Source: Mycolicibacterium baixiangningiae (GTDB lineage Bacteria; Actinomycetota; Actinomycetes; Mycobacteriales; Mycobacteriaceae). From it: a stretch of DNA of 64,000 nt. Every line of letters starts with the position of its first letter. Position 1 is the stretch's first letter. The stretch spans positions 3,782,001 through 3,846,000 of the forward strand of contig NZ_CP066218.1 of the NCBI RefSeq assembly GCF_016313185.1, in the 5' to 3' direction. A program made the position numbers and the translations under genes. A model generated the notes under the pieces. It saw only the letters and a list, made by a program, of their open reading frames with translations, did not search any database and had not been told where the DNA came from. This document shows positions 1-8,150 of this stretch, piece by piece.

Positions 1-306
1 GCTTTCGAAGCCGGCCGGGGTCTCGTCGACGAGCGCGGCTCGGTGCAGGATGCCGGCGTTGTTCACCAGCGTGGTGAGCGCCCCGAACCGGTCGACGGTT
101 TCGGCGACCGCGGCCGACCACTGCTGCGCCGATGTGACGTCCAGACCGATCGGTGTCACGCCGTCACCGAAATGCGCCACACTGTCGTGCAATTCGTCGA
201 TGAGCACATCGCACGCCGCCACCAGGAAGCCGTCGGCGTGCAGCCGCGCCGTGATCGCCGCACCCTGCCCCCGTGCCGCACCCGTGACCAGCGCCACCCG
301 CTTCAC
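1..306 (-). CDS. SDR-family oxidoreductase, N-terminal part (runs off window)
   Basis: Reading leftward from a GTG at 306, the frame opens with VKRVALVTGAARGQGAAI, the glycine-rich TGxxxGxG dinucleotide-binding motif of short-chain dehydrogenases, and reaches VNNAGILHRAAL (the NNAG motif) near residue 85 before the window ends. The catalytic Tyr/Lys part lies outside. The GTG overlaps the TGA of the upstream aldolase gene (GTGA), so translation is probably coupled and the two share an operon with the MDR dehydrogenase and P450. Substrate unknown; NAD(P)-dependent alcohol/ketone oxidoreduction is the family role. Confidence 0.85.
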   Translation of the reverse strand, partial: MKRVALVTGAARGQGAAITARLHADGFLVAACDVLIDELHDSVAHFGDGVTPIGLDVTSAQQWSAAVAETVDRFGALTTLVNNAGILHRAALVDETPAGFES

Positions 307-1094
307 CGGTAACCCCCGGTCGCGTGTGATTCCGGCGGTTCGGCGGCCCTGGCCTCAGCCAGATGCGCGGCCGCGCCGCGCCGCAACGCCTGTGACTCCG
401 AGGCGAGGGTGATCACGCGAAAGCCCATGCGGGCGGCGTCGTTTCCGAGTGCGCCGGTGCCGGCGTGCACCCCTGCGACCAGACCGGCGGCGGTCGCGGC
501 CTGGGCGATGTCGGCCATGACGTCGCGCACCTCCTGCCTGCGCCACGCCGATGTGGGGTCATAGCCCATCGAGATGGCCAGATCGGCGGGCCCGACGTAC
601 ACGCCGCTCAGACCCGGCACCTCGCAGATGGAGGCCAACGCCGACACTCCCCTGGTGGTCTCGACCATCGCGAACACGCTCACCCGCTCTTCCAGGTCGG
701 ACGGCACGTACCCCAGACTCGACCGCAGCGGGCCGAAGCTGCGCACGCCCGCGGGGGGATACCGGGTGGCGGCGACGGCGTCCGCCGCCTCGTCCGCGGA
801 CTCGACCATCGCGATGACCACCGCGTCGGCGCCGGCGTCGAGCACCCGGCCGATCGGCGCGGGGTCCGCGGTGGGTAGTCGCACCATGGTGGCGATCGGC
901 ATGTGCTCCAACCGGCGCAGCATCGACGCCGCATCGGCGTCGTCGAGATAGCCGTGCTGCAGGTCGATGCCGACGTAGTCGTAGCCGGCGGTCGCGAACT
1001 CCTCGGGCCCCAGCACTGTCGGGCCCACCACCCACCCGCCGAAGAGCGCTGCGCCCGAATCCAGGCCGCTCTGGAGCCTGCTGCGGGCGGTCAT
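303..1094 (-). CDS. HpcH/HpaI-family aldolase
   Basis: This 263-residue protein begins MTARSRLQSGLDSGAALFGG. The family signature is clear: GYDYVGIDLQHGYLDD near the N-terminus, then MVETTRGVSALASI and VYVGPADLAISMG, which carry the metal-binding Glu and Asp of class II pyruvate/2-oxoacid aldolases (4-hydroxy-2-oxovalerate/HHED type). The family cleaves 2-keto-3-deoxy acids or 4-hydroxy-2-oxoacids to pyruvate plus an aldehyde. The ATG at 1094 overlaps the preceding stop (ATGA) and the gene's own stop overlaps the downstream SDR start. In this operon it could perform a late carbon-carbon cleavage after oxidation by the P450 and dehydrogenases; the substrate is inferred only loosely. Confidence 0.88.
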   Translation of the reverse strand: MTARSRLQSGLDSGAALFGGWVVGPTVLGPEEFATAGYDYVGIDLQHGYLDDADAASMLRRLEHMPIATMVRLPTADPAPIGRVLDAGADAVVIAMVESADEAADAVAATRYPPAGVRSFGPLRSSLGYVPSDLEERVSVFAMVETTRGVSALASICEVPGLSGVYVGPADLAISMGYDPTSAWRRQEVRDVMADIAQAATAAGLVAGVHAGTGALGNDAARMGFRVITLASESQALRRGAAAHLAEARAAEPPESHATGGYR

Positions 1095-2059
1095 CCGGTG
1101 ATCGCGATCTTGACCCGGCCGGGCGTCGGCCGGCAGGCCAGTTCGAACGCCGCCTGGACGTCGTCGACGTCGAACGTGTGGGTCACGTATGCGGGCAGCA
1201 GGTCGGGGTGCTCGCGGGCGAAGTCGTCGGCGAGCGCGAGCATCCGCCGCCGCTGCAGGGTCACACCGGATTTCAGGGTGAGGTTGTTGCGCAGCATCAG
1301 CCGCATGCTGATCGGATACGTGTCGTCGTCGGCGACACCGAAGTAGAAGACGGTGCCGCCGAACGCCGCCGCTTCGATCGCGTGGTTCAGGGTCGCCACC
1401 TGATGCCCGACGGCTTCGATCACCACGTCGGGCCGGTGATCGGCGCCCAGGTGGCTGAGCCAGCGGTCGCTGGTGGCGCGCACCACCGTGTCGACGCCGA
1501 ACACGGGTCCCACGACGGTGCGGTCGAGCGGATCGATGCCTGTCACATGCTGTGCACCTGCGGCTTTCACGACACGGGAGAACAGCAGACCGATCGACCC
1601 CTGGCCGATGACTGCGACATGGCGGCCGGTGAGGTCGGGAAGTTGTTCGGTCGCATAGAGCACGCACGCCAGCGGTTGCAGCGCGACGGCCTGATGCGGT
1701 GGCAGCGCCGGATCGTATGCGGCGAGCCCTTCACCGTCGGCGACGACGAACTCCATCAGACCGTCGAAACCCGACGCCCACCCGACCACGAGGTCGCCCC
1801 GCTGGTGCGCCGGGTGCCGGCTCGCCAGGACCTCACCGGCGATCTCGTGGATCGGGAATCCGGTCATCTCGGCCGCGCTGACGCCGGTGTCTCCGGGCAG
1901 TCGTCCCTTGGCGCCACGGAAACCCGGCAGATCGCTTCCGCAGATCCCGCCCGATCCGAAGCGCAGCAGTACCTGTCCGTCACGGAGATCGTCCCCAGAC
2001 GGCGCGGGCAGGTGCAGCTTCTCGAAGGTGTACGGCGCCACCAGCCGATACGCCCACAC
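1091..2059 (-). CDS. MDR-family (zinc-type) alcohol dehydrogenase, short form
   Basis: The 322-residue protein starts at a GTG two bases after the P450 stop (VWAYRLVAPYTFEKLHLP). It shows the medium-chain dehydrogenase plan: GGICGSDLPGFRG with the catalytic Cys, FPIHEIAGEVL replacing the usual GHE, and the Rossmann segment HVAVIGQGSIGLLFSRVV. The four-cysteine loop that binds structural zinc in classical alcohol dehydrogenases is absent between residues 75 and 105, so at most a catalytic metal is expected. It probably oxidises an alcohol made by the adjacent P450. The reaction and cofactor are inferred from family; the substrate is unknown. Confidence 0.85.
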   Translation of the reverse strand: MWAYRLVAPYTFEKLHLPAPSGDDLRDGQVLLRFGSGGICGSDLPGFRGAKGRLPGDTGVSAAEMTGFPIHEIAGEVLASRHPAHQRGDLVVGWASGFDGLMEFVVADGEGLAAYDPALPPHQAVALQPLACVLYATEQLPDLTGRHVAVIGQGSIGLLFSRVVKAAGAQHVTGIDPLDRTVVGPVFGVDTVVRATSDRWLSHLGADHRPDVVIEAVGHQVATLNHAIEAAAFGGTVFYFGVADDDTYPISMRLMLRNNLTLKSGVTLQRRRMLALADDFAREHPDLLPAYVTHTFDVDDVQAAFELACRPTPGRVKIAITG

Positions 2060-2061
2060 GG

Positions 2062-3285
2062 TCAGACCTCCACGTCGACGGGAACGCGGTTCCAGCCCCA
2101 CTGGAAGCTCGACGGGGGCCGTGAGGCGTGGTCGGCGTCGACCGCGAAATCCGGTACCCTTCTGAGCCATTCGGTCACCATGATGCTGATCTCCAGGCGT
2201 GCGAGATGGACGCCGAGGCAGAAGTGCTGTCCGCGGCCGAAGGCCAGCAGCCGCTCGATTCGCCTGTCCCAGATGAATTCGTCCGGTTCGGGGTACTCCC
2301 GCTCGTCGCGGTTGGCCGATGCCAGCAGGGTGATGATGCGCTGGCCGGGTTCGACGGTCGTACCGTGAATGGTGAACGGCGTGCGCACCGTTCGCGCGAA
2401 CCACTGCGCCGGTGCACAGTACCGGATCATCTCTTCGCGGGCGACAGGCACGGTGGCCGCCGGATCGGCCCGTACCTGCTCCAGCTGCGCGGGCCGCTGC
2501 CCGAGTTCCCACAGTCCGTGCGCCACGATCTTGGGCACCGTCTCCGTCCCGCCGATGAACACGCCGAGCAGCTGCACGGCGGCCTCGGCATCGCTGAGCG
2601 GGGTCCCGTCGGGCTTGCGGTAGGCGAGCAGCGAGTCGACGATCGCCGTGCCCGCGGCGGACGGATCGGCGCGCCGGCGCGCCACGATCGGGATCAGGTA
2701 CTCCAGGTAGCCGGGCCGGGCGTTCGCCACCTCGACGCCGCTGCCGGGCTGGGCCAGGCTGCCCGCGTTCACGGTGGCAAGTACGTCGGGGGCGAGTTCG
2801 GTTGGCAGCCCGATCAGTTCGCAGACCATCGATGCGGCGACCATTCCGCCGTAGTCCTGGGTGAGGTCGAACCGGCCCTGGGGCAGCAGTTCATCGAGGC
2901 GTTCGTTGGCCAACTCGCGGATCCGGTCAGTCAGCCCGCTCACCGACCTCGGGCGGAACGGACCCGAGGTGCAGCGCCGCACGTCGGTGTAGATCGGGGC
3001 ATCGAAGTTGGCGTGGAACGGCATGGGCGACAGCGGCGGATCGGGCACCGGACCGGTGTTGTGGGTGGCCAGTACGGCGGTCGACGGCAGGGTGCCCTCC
3101 GAGGCGACGAAGGTCCCGTCGTTGACCTCGAGGACATGCCAGATGTCTTCGAACCGCGAGAGCGCGTAGGTATCCCACTTCTCGACGTAGTAGAGCGGGC
3201 GCTCGTCGCGCAGGGTGCGGTAGAACGGCAGCGGGTCGGCCATCACGGCCGTGTCGAACGGATCGTAGGAGAACGGTTGCACCAC
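2062..3285 (-). CDS. Cytochrome P450
   Basis: About 407 residues. The haem-thiolate signature LLAFGRGQHFCLGVHLARLE has the proximal Cys, EEMIRY carries the ExxR-type K-helix start, and GVFIGGTETV is the I-helix oxygen-activation segment, with GGTET in place of the usual AGxDT. It is a soluble bacterial class I P450 that needs ferredoxin and reductase, neither of which is encoded beside it. Two adjacent GTG codons (3285 and 3282) follow a purine-rich GGGAAGGG; either may start translation. It lies 20 bases after the NIPSNAP-like gene and just before the MDR gene, so it is probably co-transcribed and hydroxylates the pathway substrate. Confidence 0.92.
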   Translation of the reverse strand: MVQPFSYDPFDTAVMADPLPFYRTLRDERPLYYVEKWDTYALSRFEDIWHVLEVNDGTFVASEGTLPSTAVLATHNTGPVPDPPLSPMPFHANFDAPIYTDVRRCTSGPFRPRSVSGLTDRIRELANERLDELLPQGRFDLTQDYGGMVAASMVCELIGLPTELAPDVLATVNAGSLAQPGSGVEVANARPGYLEYLIPIVARRRADPSAAGTAIVDSLLAYRKPDGTPLSDAEAAVQLLGVFIGGTETVPKIVAHGLWELGQRPAQLEQVRADPAATVPVAREEMIRYCAPAQWFARTVRTPFTIHGTTVEPGQRIITLLASANRDEREYPEPDEFIWDRRIERLLAFGRGQHFCLGVHLARLEISIMVTEWLRRVPDFAVDADHASRPPSSFQWGWNRVPVDVEV

Positions 3286-3305
3286 TGAGCCCTTCCCGAC
3301 GCCGG

Positions 3306-4010
3306 TCACTGCAGCGGGGACGGTGGTAGCGCCTGCAGGATCGAGTCCTCCCAGCCGTCCCGCAGCGCGGGGGCCACGCTCATCCAGGTCACGATCTCCG
3401 CCGGCGGGCTGTCCTTCCACGACGGGTAGTGCTCGGCGAAACAGTCCCACTCTCCGTCGAGCGCCCAGTAGTGGATGACCTCGTTGAACCGGAACGTCGT
3501 GACGAACGATCCCAGCCACCGCTTGCCGGTGCGCTCCGACCACGGCACGTAGAGCCGCTCCAGTTCGCGGATGTAGTCGTCCTGGCGCCCCGGTTTGGTC
3601 TGCATGATCTCCTGGATCACCAGGCCGGCACCGAATTTCGCGTCCTGCAGTTCTGCGAGTGTGCGGTTGCTGCGTCCGGCGTACATGATCCGTCCCTCGC
3701 CGGTGGCGCCCGTCTCCGCCAGGAACCGCGACCACGCGACCGCGGCGTCGGCGTGGCTGCCGCCCGGGCGCTGCGCCTTGCCGATGCGGGCGTAGTCGGC
3801 GAATGCGTCGATCTCCCAGATGATCGTGACCTGGGGCCAGTGCCCGTTGTACGGGGTGCTCTCCCAGATCGCGAACAACCGGGCCCCGAGGTCGGCCATC
3901 ATCGGGTGATAGTCGGCGTTGAATCGTTCGGTGAACTGCTCAGCGCGCCCCGAGCCCAACGCGATCGTCTCGTGGAGGTAGAGCAGCGTGTGGCTGTAGT
4001 ACTTCTTCAT
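3306..4010 (-). CDS. NIPSNAP-like two-domain protein of unknown function
   Basis: Starting at MKKYYSHTLLYLHE (ATG at 4010), the 234-residue protein has two similar halves of ferredoxin-like (dimeric alpha-beta barrel) character. The first runs around YYSHTLLYLHETIALG...VTIIWEI and the second around LVIQEIMQTKPGRQDDYI...VIHYWAL. NIPSNAP-family proteins have this layout and often sit in catabolic or monooxygenase operons, where no single reaction is established. It is the first gene of the leftward operon that continues with the P450, and it is divergent from the SMP-30 gene. An in-frame upstream ATG at 4061 would overlap the shared promoter element, so the inner start is preferred. Confidence 0.7.
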   Translation of the reverse strand: MKKYYSHTLLYLHETIALGSGRAEQFTERFNADYHPMMADLGARLFAIWESTPYNGHWPQVTIIWEIDAFADYARIGKAQRPGGSHADAAVAWSRFLAETGATGEGRIMYAGRSNRTLAELQDAKFGAGLVIQEIMQTKPGRQDDYIRELERLYVPWSERTGKRWLGSFVTTFRFNEVIHYWALDGEWDCFAEHYPSWKDSPPAEIVTWMSVAPALRDGWEDSILQALPPSPLQ

Positions 4011-4055
4011 GGCGCGCCAACGCCGCAGGTGGTTGACAGTGGCACCTAGGGAGCG

Positions 4056-4079
4056 TGACACTTGTTACGTGTTTTGTAA
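4056..4079. promoter_or_regulatory. Shared regulatory element, copy A
   Basis: TGACA (4056-4060) and TGTAA (4075-4079) are separated by 14 bases, an imperfect inverted repeat. The same spacing recurs at 7536, 9891, 11123 and 14231. The right half merges with TAAAGG, which could act as a -10 seven bases before the GTG at 4089, so a leaderless transcript is possible. It lies between divergent genes at 4010 and 4089. It could be a TetR operator, a promoter, or both. Confidence 0.6.
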
Positions 4080-4088
4080 AGGTGTGAT

Positions 4089-4955
4089 GTGACGGCACGT
4101 GAAATGGCCGATGGAGCGGGGCTCCTGGCGCCCGCGATCCTTGCGGAGGGGTTCTGTTTCGGGGAGGGGCCCCGGTGGTTCGAAGGCCTGCTGTGGTTCT
4201 CCGACATGCTGGGCGAGGCCGTGCACACCGTCGACCTCAGCGGGTCGGTGACCACCGTCGCGGTACCCGGCCACGCGCCCTCGGGGCTGGGTTTCCGTCC
4301 GGACGGATCGCTGCTCATCACGTCCACCGAACGCAGGCAGGTGCTGCGTTACGACGGTGACAGCATCGCGGTCATCGCCGATCTCGGCGACCTGGTCACC
4401 GCGAATCTCGGTGACATGGTGGTCGACGACGCAGGTCGCGCGTTCATCGGATCGCAGGCGCGGGAGAACGGGACGATCATCCGCCTCGACCCCGCTCACG
4501 GCGACGACGGCGCCGCAACGGTGGTCGCCGACGGACTCGACTTCCCCAACGGTATGGCGATCACCGAGGACCGGACGACGCTGATCGTCGCCGAATCCAC
4601 CGGCCGGCGGCTCACGGCTTTCACCCTCGACGCCGACGGCGGCCTGCATGACCGCCGGATCTTCGCCGACGGGCTCGACGGGCCGCCCGACGGTATCGCG
4701 ATCGACGCCGACGGAGGGGTCTGGACCGCGATGACGCTGGCCCACGAGTTCCAGCGGGTGACCGATGGTGGCGCGGTGACCGATCGCATCGACATCGGTG
4801 ACCGCACCGCCATCGCCTGCGCGCTGGGCGGACCCGAACGCCGCATCCTGTTCCTCGTCTCGACCACCGATGCCTATCCGGAACGCCTTGTCGGCACGCG
4901 ACTTTCGCGTATCGACACGACGATCGTCGACATCCCCGGGGCAGGGTTGCCCTGA
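4089..4955 (+). CDS. SMP-30/gluconolactonase-family hydrolase
   Basis: The 288-residue protein is a six-bladed beta-propeller of the SMP-30/LRE family. The metal-ligand regions are present: FCFGEGPRW (Glu), GLDFPNGMAI (Asn) and GPPDGIAIDADGGVW (Asp). Family members hydrolyse lactones (gluconolactonase, regucalcin-like or drug-responsive lactonases) with a divalent metal. The GTG start has no Shine-Dalgarno sequence and lies ten bases after the TGTAA half of the shared element, which suits leaderless translation. It overlaps the next gene by one base (TGATG). In this cluster it could open a lactone formed from a ketone or hydroxyacid intermediate; that role is an inference. Confidence 0.85.
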   Translation: MTAREMADGAGLLAPAILAEGFCFGEGPRWFEGLLWFSDMLGEAVHTVDLSGSVTTVAVPGHAPSGLGFRPDGSLLITSTERRQVLRYDGDSIAVIADLGDLVTANLGDMVVDDAGRAFIGSQARENGTIIRLDPAHGDDGAATVVADGLDFPNGMAITEDRTTLIVAESTGRRLTAFTLDADGGLHDRRIFADGLDGPPDGIAIDADGGVWTAMTLAHEFQRVTDGGAVTDRIDIGDRTAIACALGGPERRILFLVSTTDAYPERLVGTRLSRIDTTIVDIPGAGLP

Positions 4956-5767
4956 TGTCGGATTCGTACTACGAATTCGTCGGCTGCGATTCTCACGGCG
5001 AGAAGTTCGTCGCGACCGATCTGGTGCGCAGCACCTGGTCTGCCGCGATCCAGCACGCCGCGCCGGTGTCGGCGCTCCTGGTGCGCGCACTGCAACGCTG
5101 TGAGCCACGCGAGGACACCCGCTTGAGCCGCGTGATGGTCGATCTGCTGGGCCCGGTCCCGGCCGACGGCGAACTGCGGGTCAGCGCACAGCGCGAGCGG
5201 GCCGGAAGCCAGATCGAACTGGTCAGCGCGCAGATGTCGGCGCCAGGACCCGACGGCACACCACGGCCGGTGGCCCGGGCGAGTGGATGGCGACTGCAGC
5301 AGCGCGACACCGCCGGCGTGGTGCACGCAAGCGCGCCTGCGCTGCGCCCGGTGTCGGAGGCCCGCAGCCGCGACATGGCCAAGGACTGGGACCGCAACTA
5401 CATCCACAGCCTGGACTGGCGCTGGCTCACCACACCGCTCAACGACGGACCCGGCGAATCGTGGATCACGCCGACCGTCGACCTGGTCAAGGGTGAGACG
5501 ATGACACCGCTGGAGCGGTTGTTCACGGTGGCCGACGACGCCAACGGCATCGGCGCGAAACTCGACATCCGCAGGTGGACCTTCCTCAATACCGACCTTG
5601 TCGTGCACGTGCACCGGATCCCCGACGGTCACTGGATCGGCATCCGGGCCGAAACCAGCTACGGGCCGGACGGAATCGGCGTGACCAGCGGGACGCTGTT
5701 CGACGAGGCCGGACCGGTCGGCGCGATACAGCAGTCGGTCCTGGTGCGGCCACGACCCACCCGTTAA
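4955..5767 (+). CDS. Acyl-CoA thioesterase-like hotdog protein
   Basis: The 270-residue protein has the double-hotdog layout of TesB-like thioesterases: an N-terminal repeat (around VRSTWSAAIQHAAPVSALLV) and a C-terminal repeat with LFTVADDANGIGAKLDIRRW and LVVHVHRIPDGHWIGIRAET. The ADxxNG segment in the second half carries the acidic residue used by this family to hydrolyse acyl-CoA. The start overlaps the SMP-30 stop by one base, so the two are co-translated. Alternative assignment: a non-catalytic acyl-binding hotdog protein. Confidence 0.75.
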   Translation: MSDSYYEFVGCDSHGEKFVATDLVRSTWSAAIQHAAPVSALLVRALQRCEPREDTRLSRVMVDLLGPVPADGELRVSAQRERAGSQIELVSAQMSAPGPDGTPRPVARASGWRLQQRDTAGVVHASAPALRPVSEARSRDMAKDWDRNYIHSLDWRWLTTPLNDGPGESWITPTVDLVKGETMTPLERLFTVADDANGIGAKLDIRRWTFLNTDLVVHVHRIPDGHWIGIRAETSYGPDGIGVTSGTLFDEAGPVGAIQQSVLVRPRPTR

Positions 5768-5783
5768 CGCCTACGCTGGCGGG

Positions 5784-6158
5784 GTGCGGTGGATCGTCGA
5801 CGGGATGAACGTCATCGGCTCCCGCCCGGACGGGTGGTGGCGTGACCGGCGGAGCGCCATGGTGAGTCTCGTCGAACATCTCGAGCGCTGGGCGCGCGCC
5901 GAAGGCGCCGATGTGACGGTGGTCTTCGAGAAGCCGTTGTCCCCGCCGCTGGCCTCCGAGACGATCACCGTCACCAATGCGCCCGTTTCAGCGGCGAATT
6001 CGGCAGACGACGAGATCGTCCGGTTGGTGTGCGCGGCCCGGGATCCGGGCGCCATCCGCGTCGCGACGTCAGACCGCGCACTCGTCGAACGGGTTCGCGC
6101 CGCCGGTGCGGCCACCTATCCGGCCGACCGCCTGCGCAACGACATCGACCCCCGCTGA
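5784..6158 (+). CDS. NYN-domain (YacP-like) putative ribonuclease
   Basis: This 124-residue protein starts WIVDGMNVIGSRPDGWW; the DGMNV box with an early Asp is the hallmark of NYN/PIN-like nucleases. Later acidic residues (ADDEIVRLV near residue 74 and VATSDRALVERVRAAGA near residue 95) complete a likely metal site. NYN proteins of this size are conserved in actinobacteria and are thought to act on RNA. It follows the thioesterase gene by 16 bases and ends convergent with the P450 and ferredoxin-remnant unit. It looks like a housekeeping gene rather than a catabolic one. Confidence 0.75.
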   Translation: MRWIVDGMNVIGSRPDGWWRDRRSAMVSLVEHLERWARAEGADVTVVFEKPLSPPLASETITVTNAPVSAANSADDEIVRLVCAARDPGAIRVATSDRALVERVRAAGAATYPADRLRNDIDPR

Positions 6159-6165
6159 ACGGCAG

Positions 6166-6267
6166 TCAATCGGTCAATCGTAGTGCGGCGGCCGGACACT
6201 GGGGCACCGCCTGGCGCATCCGCTCGTGGCCGGTGCACGTGGCGAGGTCCACTTCTACCCGCATCAT
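6166..6267 (-). pseudogene. Internally deleted 3Fe-4S ferredoxin remnant (33 codons)
   Basis: Five bases after the P450 stop lies a tiny open frame. Its start (MMRVEVDLATCTGHERM) is the N-terminus of P450-partner ferredoxins, and its end (RQAVPQCPAAALRLTD) is their C-terminus with the CP motif. Full-length partners have about 60-70 residues; here the middle, with two of the cluster cysteines, is missing and only C11 and C24 remain. It cannot bind a normal 3Fe-4S cluster. The frame and stop are intact, so it reads as an in-frame deletion rather than random sequence. Family placement is by recognition and has not been checked by a search. Confidence 0.65.
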
Positions 6268-6271
6268 CCCC

Positions 6272-7525
6272 TCACCGCACGACGGCAGGAAGCCGTTTGA
6301 TGCCGTGCACGAACGTGCTGTGCAGCAGGTCCGGTTCGCCGAACTCGACGTGGCTCAGCCGAGTCAGGAGTTCCCGGAACAGGTGACGCAGTTCGGCTTT
6401 CGCGAGCTGGTTGCCCAGACAGAAATGCGGTCCGCCGCCGCCGAAACCGAGATGCGGATTCGGGGAGCGGCTCAGGTCGAAGGCATGCGGATCACCGAAG
6501 ACCGCCTCGTCGCGGTTGGCCGAGCAGTAGAACAGCCCGACCTTGTCACCGGTGCTGACCGGAGCACCGTTGATCTCCGTGTCGGTGGTGGCGAACCGCG
6601 CGAACTGCAGTACCGGCGTTGACCACCGGATGAATTCCTCGACCGCGGTGCCGATCCGGCCCTCGAAGTCGGCCGTCAGCCACTCCCGCTGGCCGGGATA
6701 CTCAGCGAGCGCGAGCATCGCGTGCGTCGTCGTCTGCTTCGTGGTGTCGTTACCCGCGGACGCGAGGAGGATGAGGAAGGCGCCGATCTCCTCGTCGGTC
6801 AGTCGTTTCCCGTCGACCTCGGCGTTGACGATGCTGGTCATCAGATCGTCACCGGGGTGGCTGCGCCGGAACTTGGCCAGTTCGACGCCGGTGGCCGACA
6901 GCAGCATGATCTCGTTGACCGTGTCGGCGGCGCGCTCCTCGAGCGTGCTGTACTCATCGTCGCTCATCGAGAACAGCTTCTCGGCGGCGTTGGCCACGGC
7001 GGGTTGATCGGCCGCAGGCACACCCAGCATCTCCATGATGGTCAGCATCGGCAGCCGCGCCGAACATGCTGCCACAAAATCGATTTCGCCCGCTCCGACC
7101 AGCTCGTCGACCACGGCGACGGCGTTGTCGTGGATCTGCTGTTCGATGCGCCGGACATTGCGCGGGGTGAATGCAGAGCTGATCAGCCGCCGGTACACGG
7201 TGTGTTCGGGCGGGTCCATCGTGAGGAAGAACGATGCGAACCGCTGCACTTCGGCCGGCATCGGGTCAAGCGCGACCCCCCGGGCGGAGGTGAACAGTTC
7301 GGGGTGCTGGCTGACGAACACCATGTCGGCGCGCCGGGTGAGCGCCCAGAAGCCGTCCTCCTCCATCGGGAACAGAGACGACAGCGGCTGGTGCCACGTG
7401 AGCCCGTCACCGGCGCGCAACTGCGCGAACACCGTGTCGCGTTGTGCGAACGGTTGCTGCCAGAACGACGCCGAGGTGATGTCGACCGAGCTGTACTCGC
7501 GGGCCGTCGCTGATGTGGACGTCAC
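6272..7525 (-). CDS. Cytochrome P450 (CYP124/125/142-like by signature)
   Basis: The 417-residue protein has the haem signature GFGGGGPHFCLGNQLAK, the I-helix LLASAGNDTT and the K-helix EEFIRW. The GGGGPHFCLG variant and the N-terminal plan resemble the mycobacterial lipid and sterol-chain hydroxylases of the CYP124/125/142 group, although the exact subfamily cannot be set here. Its ferredoxin partner is present only as a remnant immediately downstream, so electrons must come from elsewhere in the genome. The gene is divergent from a TetR regulator across shared element B, which starts only 11 bases from its ATG, so repression by that regulator is plausible. Confidence 0.92.
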   Translation of the reverse strand: MTSTSATAREYSSVDITSASFWQQPFAQRDTVFAQLRAGDGLTWHQPLSSLFPMEEDGFWALTRRADMVFVSQHPELFTSARGVALDPMPAEVQRFASFFLTMDPPEHTVYRRLISSAFTPRNVRRIEQQIHDNAVAVVDELVGAGEIDFVAACSARLPMLTIMEMLGVPAADQPAVANAAEKLFSMSDDEYSTLEERAADTVNEIMLLSATGVELAKFRRSHPGDDLMTSIVNAEVDGKRLTDEEIGAFLILLASAGNDTTKQTTTHAMLALAEYPGQREWLTADFEGRIGTAVEEFIRWSTPVLQFARFATTDTEINGAPVSTGDKVGLFYCSANRDEAVFGDPHAFDLSRSPNPHLGFGGGGPHFCLGNQLAKAELRHLFRELLTRLSHVEFGEPDLLHSTFVHGIKRLPAVVR

Positions 7526-7535
7526 CGGATCAGCG

Positions 7536-7559
7536 TGACAGTCGCCACAAAATTTGTAA
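7536..7559. promoter_or_regulatory. Shared regulatory element, copy B
   Basis: TGACA (7536-7540), a 14-base spacer, then TGTAA (7555-7559), identical in both half-sites to copy A; the flanking AGCG before TGACA also matches. The spacer end makes a small palindrome, ACAAAATTTGT (7547-7557). It lies between a P450 start (7525, minus) and a TetR start (7564 or 7570, plus). It is the best candidate for autoregulation by that TetR protein. Confidence 0.65.
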
Positions 7560-7563
7560 AGCT

Positions 7564-8091
7564 ATGGCGGTGACCCCGGTGTCGAGTGAGGAGAATCCGA
7601 CCCGTGAGCGGATCCTGGCCGCCACGGCGGAGGTGCTCGGCCGCAACGGGATGACGAAACTGAGCCTGTCACAGGTCGCGGCGCAGGCCAGGGTGTCGCG
7701 CCCCACCCTCTACCGCTGGTTTCCGTCGAAGCAGGACCTGCTGGCGGCCTTCGTGGTCTGGGAGCGCTCGCTCTACGAGCGGGCCGTCGCCGAGGTCGCC
7801 GGGGACCTGCCTGCCGCCGAGCGCCTGGATGCCGCGCTGCGCATCATCGCCGAATACCAGCAGTCCTACCCGGGCCTGCGCATGGTCGACATCGAGCCCG
7901 CGCAGGTCATCGCCCGCCTCTCCCACATTCTGCCGCGCATGCGTGACCGGCTGCAGCGGGGTATGCCCGGCCCTGATGCCGCGGTCGCCGCGTCGACGGC
8001 TGTGCGGGTGGCGATTTCGCACTACCTGGTGCGCAGCGACGACGGTGACGAGTTCCTCGCGCAGTTACGCCACGCCGCGGGCCTCACCTGA
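7564..8091 (+). CDS. TetR-family transcriptional regulator
   Basis: The 175-residue protein has an N-terminal helix-turn-helix at about residues 15-62 (RERILAATAEVLGRNGM... and VSRPTLYRWFPSKQDLL, the recognition-helix region of the TetR family), followed by a helical ligand domain. The start is either ATG 7564 or GTG 7570; the latter lies eight bases after the TAAAGC of element B and could be leaderless. It is strikingly similar to the regulator at 11172 across the whole length, including the C-terminal YxVRSDDGDEFLAQLRHA. It probably controls the divergent P450 and the genes that carry the same element. The ligand is unknown. Confidence 0.9.
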   Translation: MAVTPVSSEENPTRERILAATAEVLGRNGMTKLSLSQVAAQARVSRPTLYRWFPSKQDLLAAFVVWERSLYERAVAEVAGDLPAAERLDAALRIIAEYQQSYPGLRMVDIEPAQVIARLSHILPRMRDRLQRGMPGPDAAVAASTAVRVAISHYLVRSDDGDEFLAQLRHAAGLT

Positions 8092-8150
8092 GGTCGCCGG
8101 TGGTCGAGTGCCCGGCCTATCCGTTGACGGTTGTCGTCATATTCGCCCCG

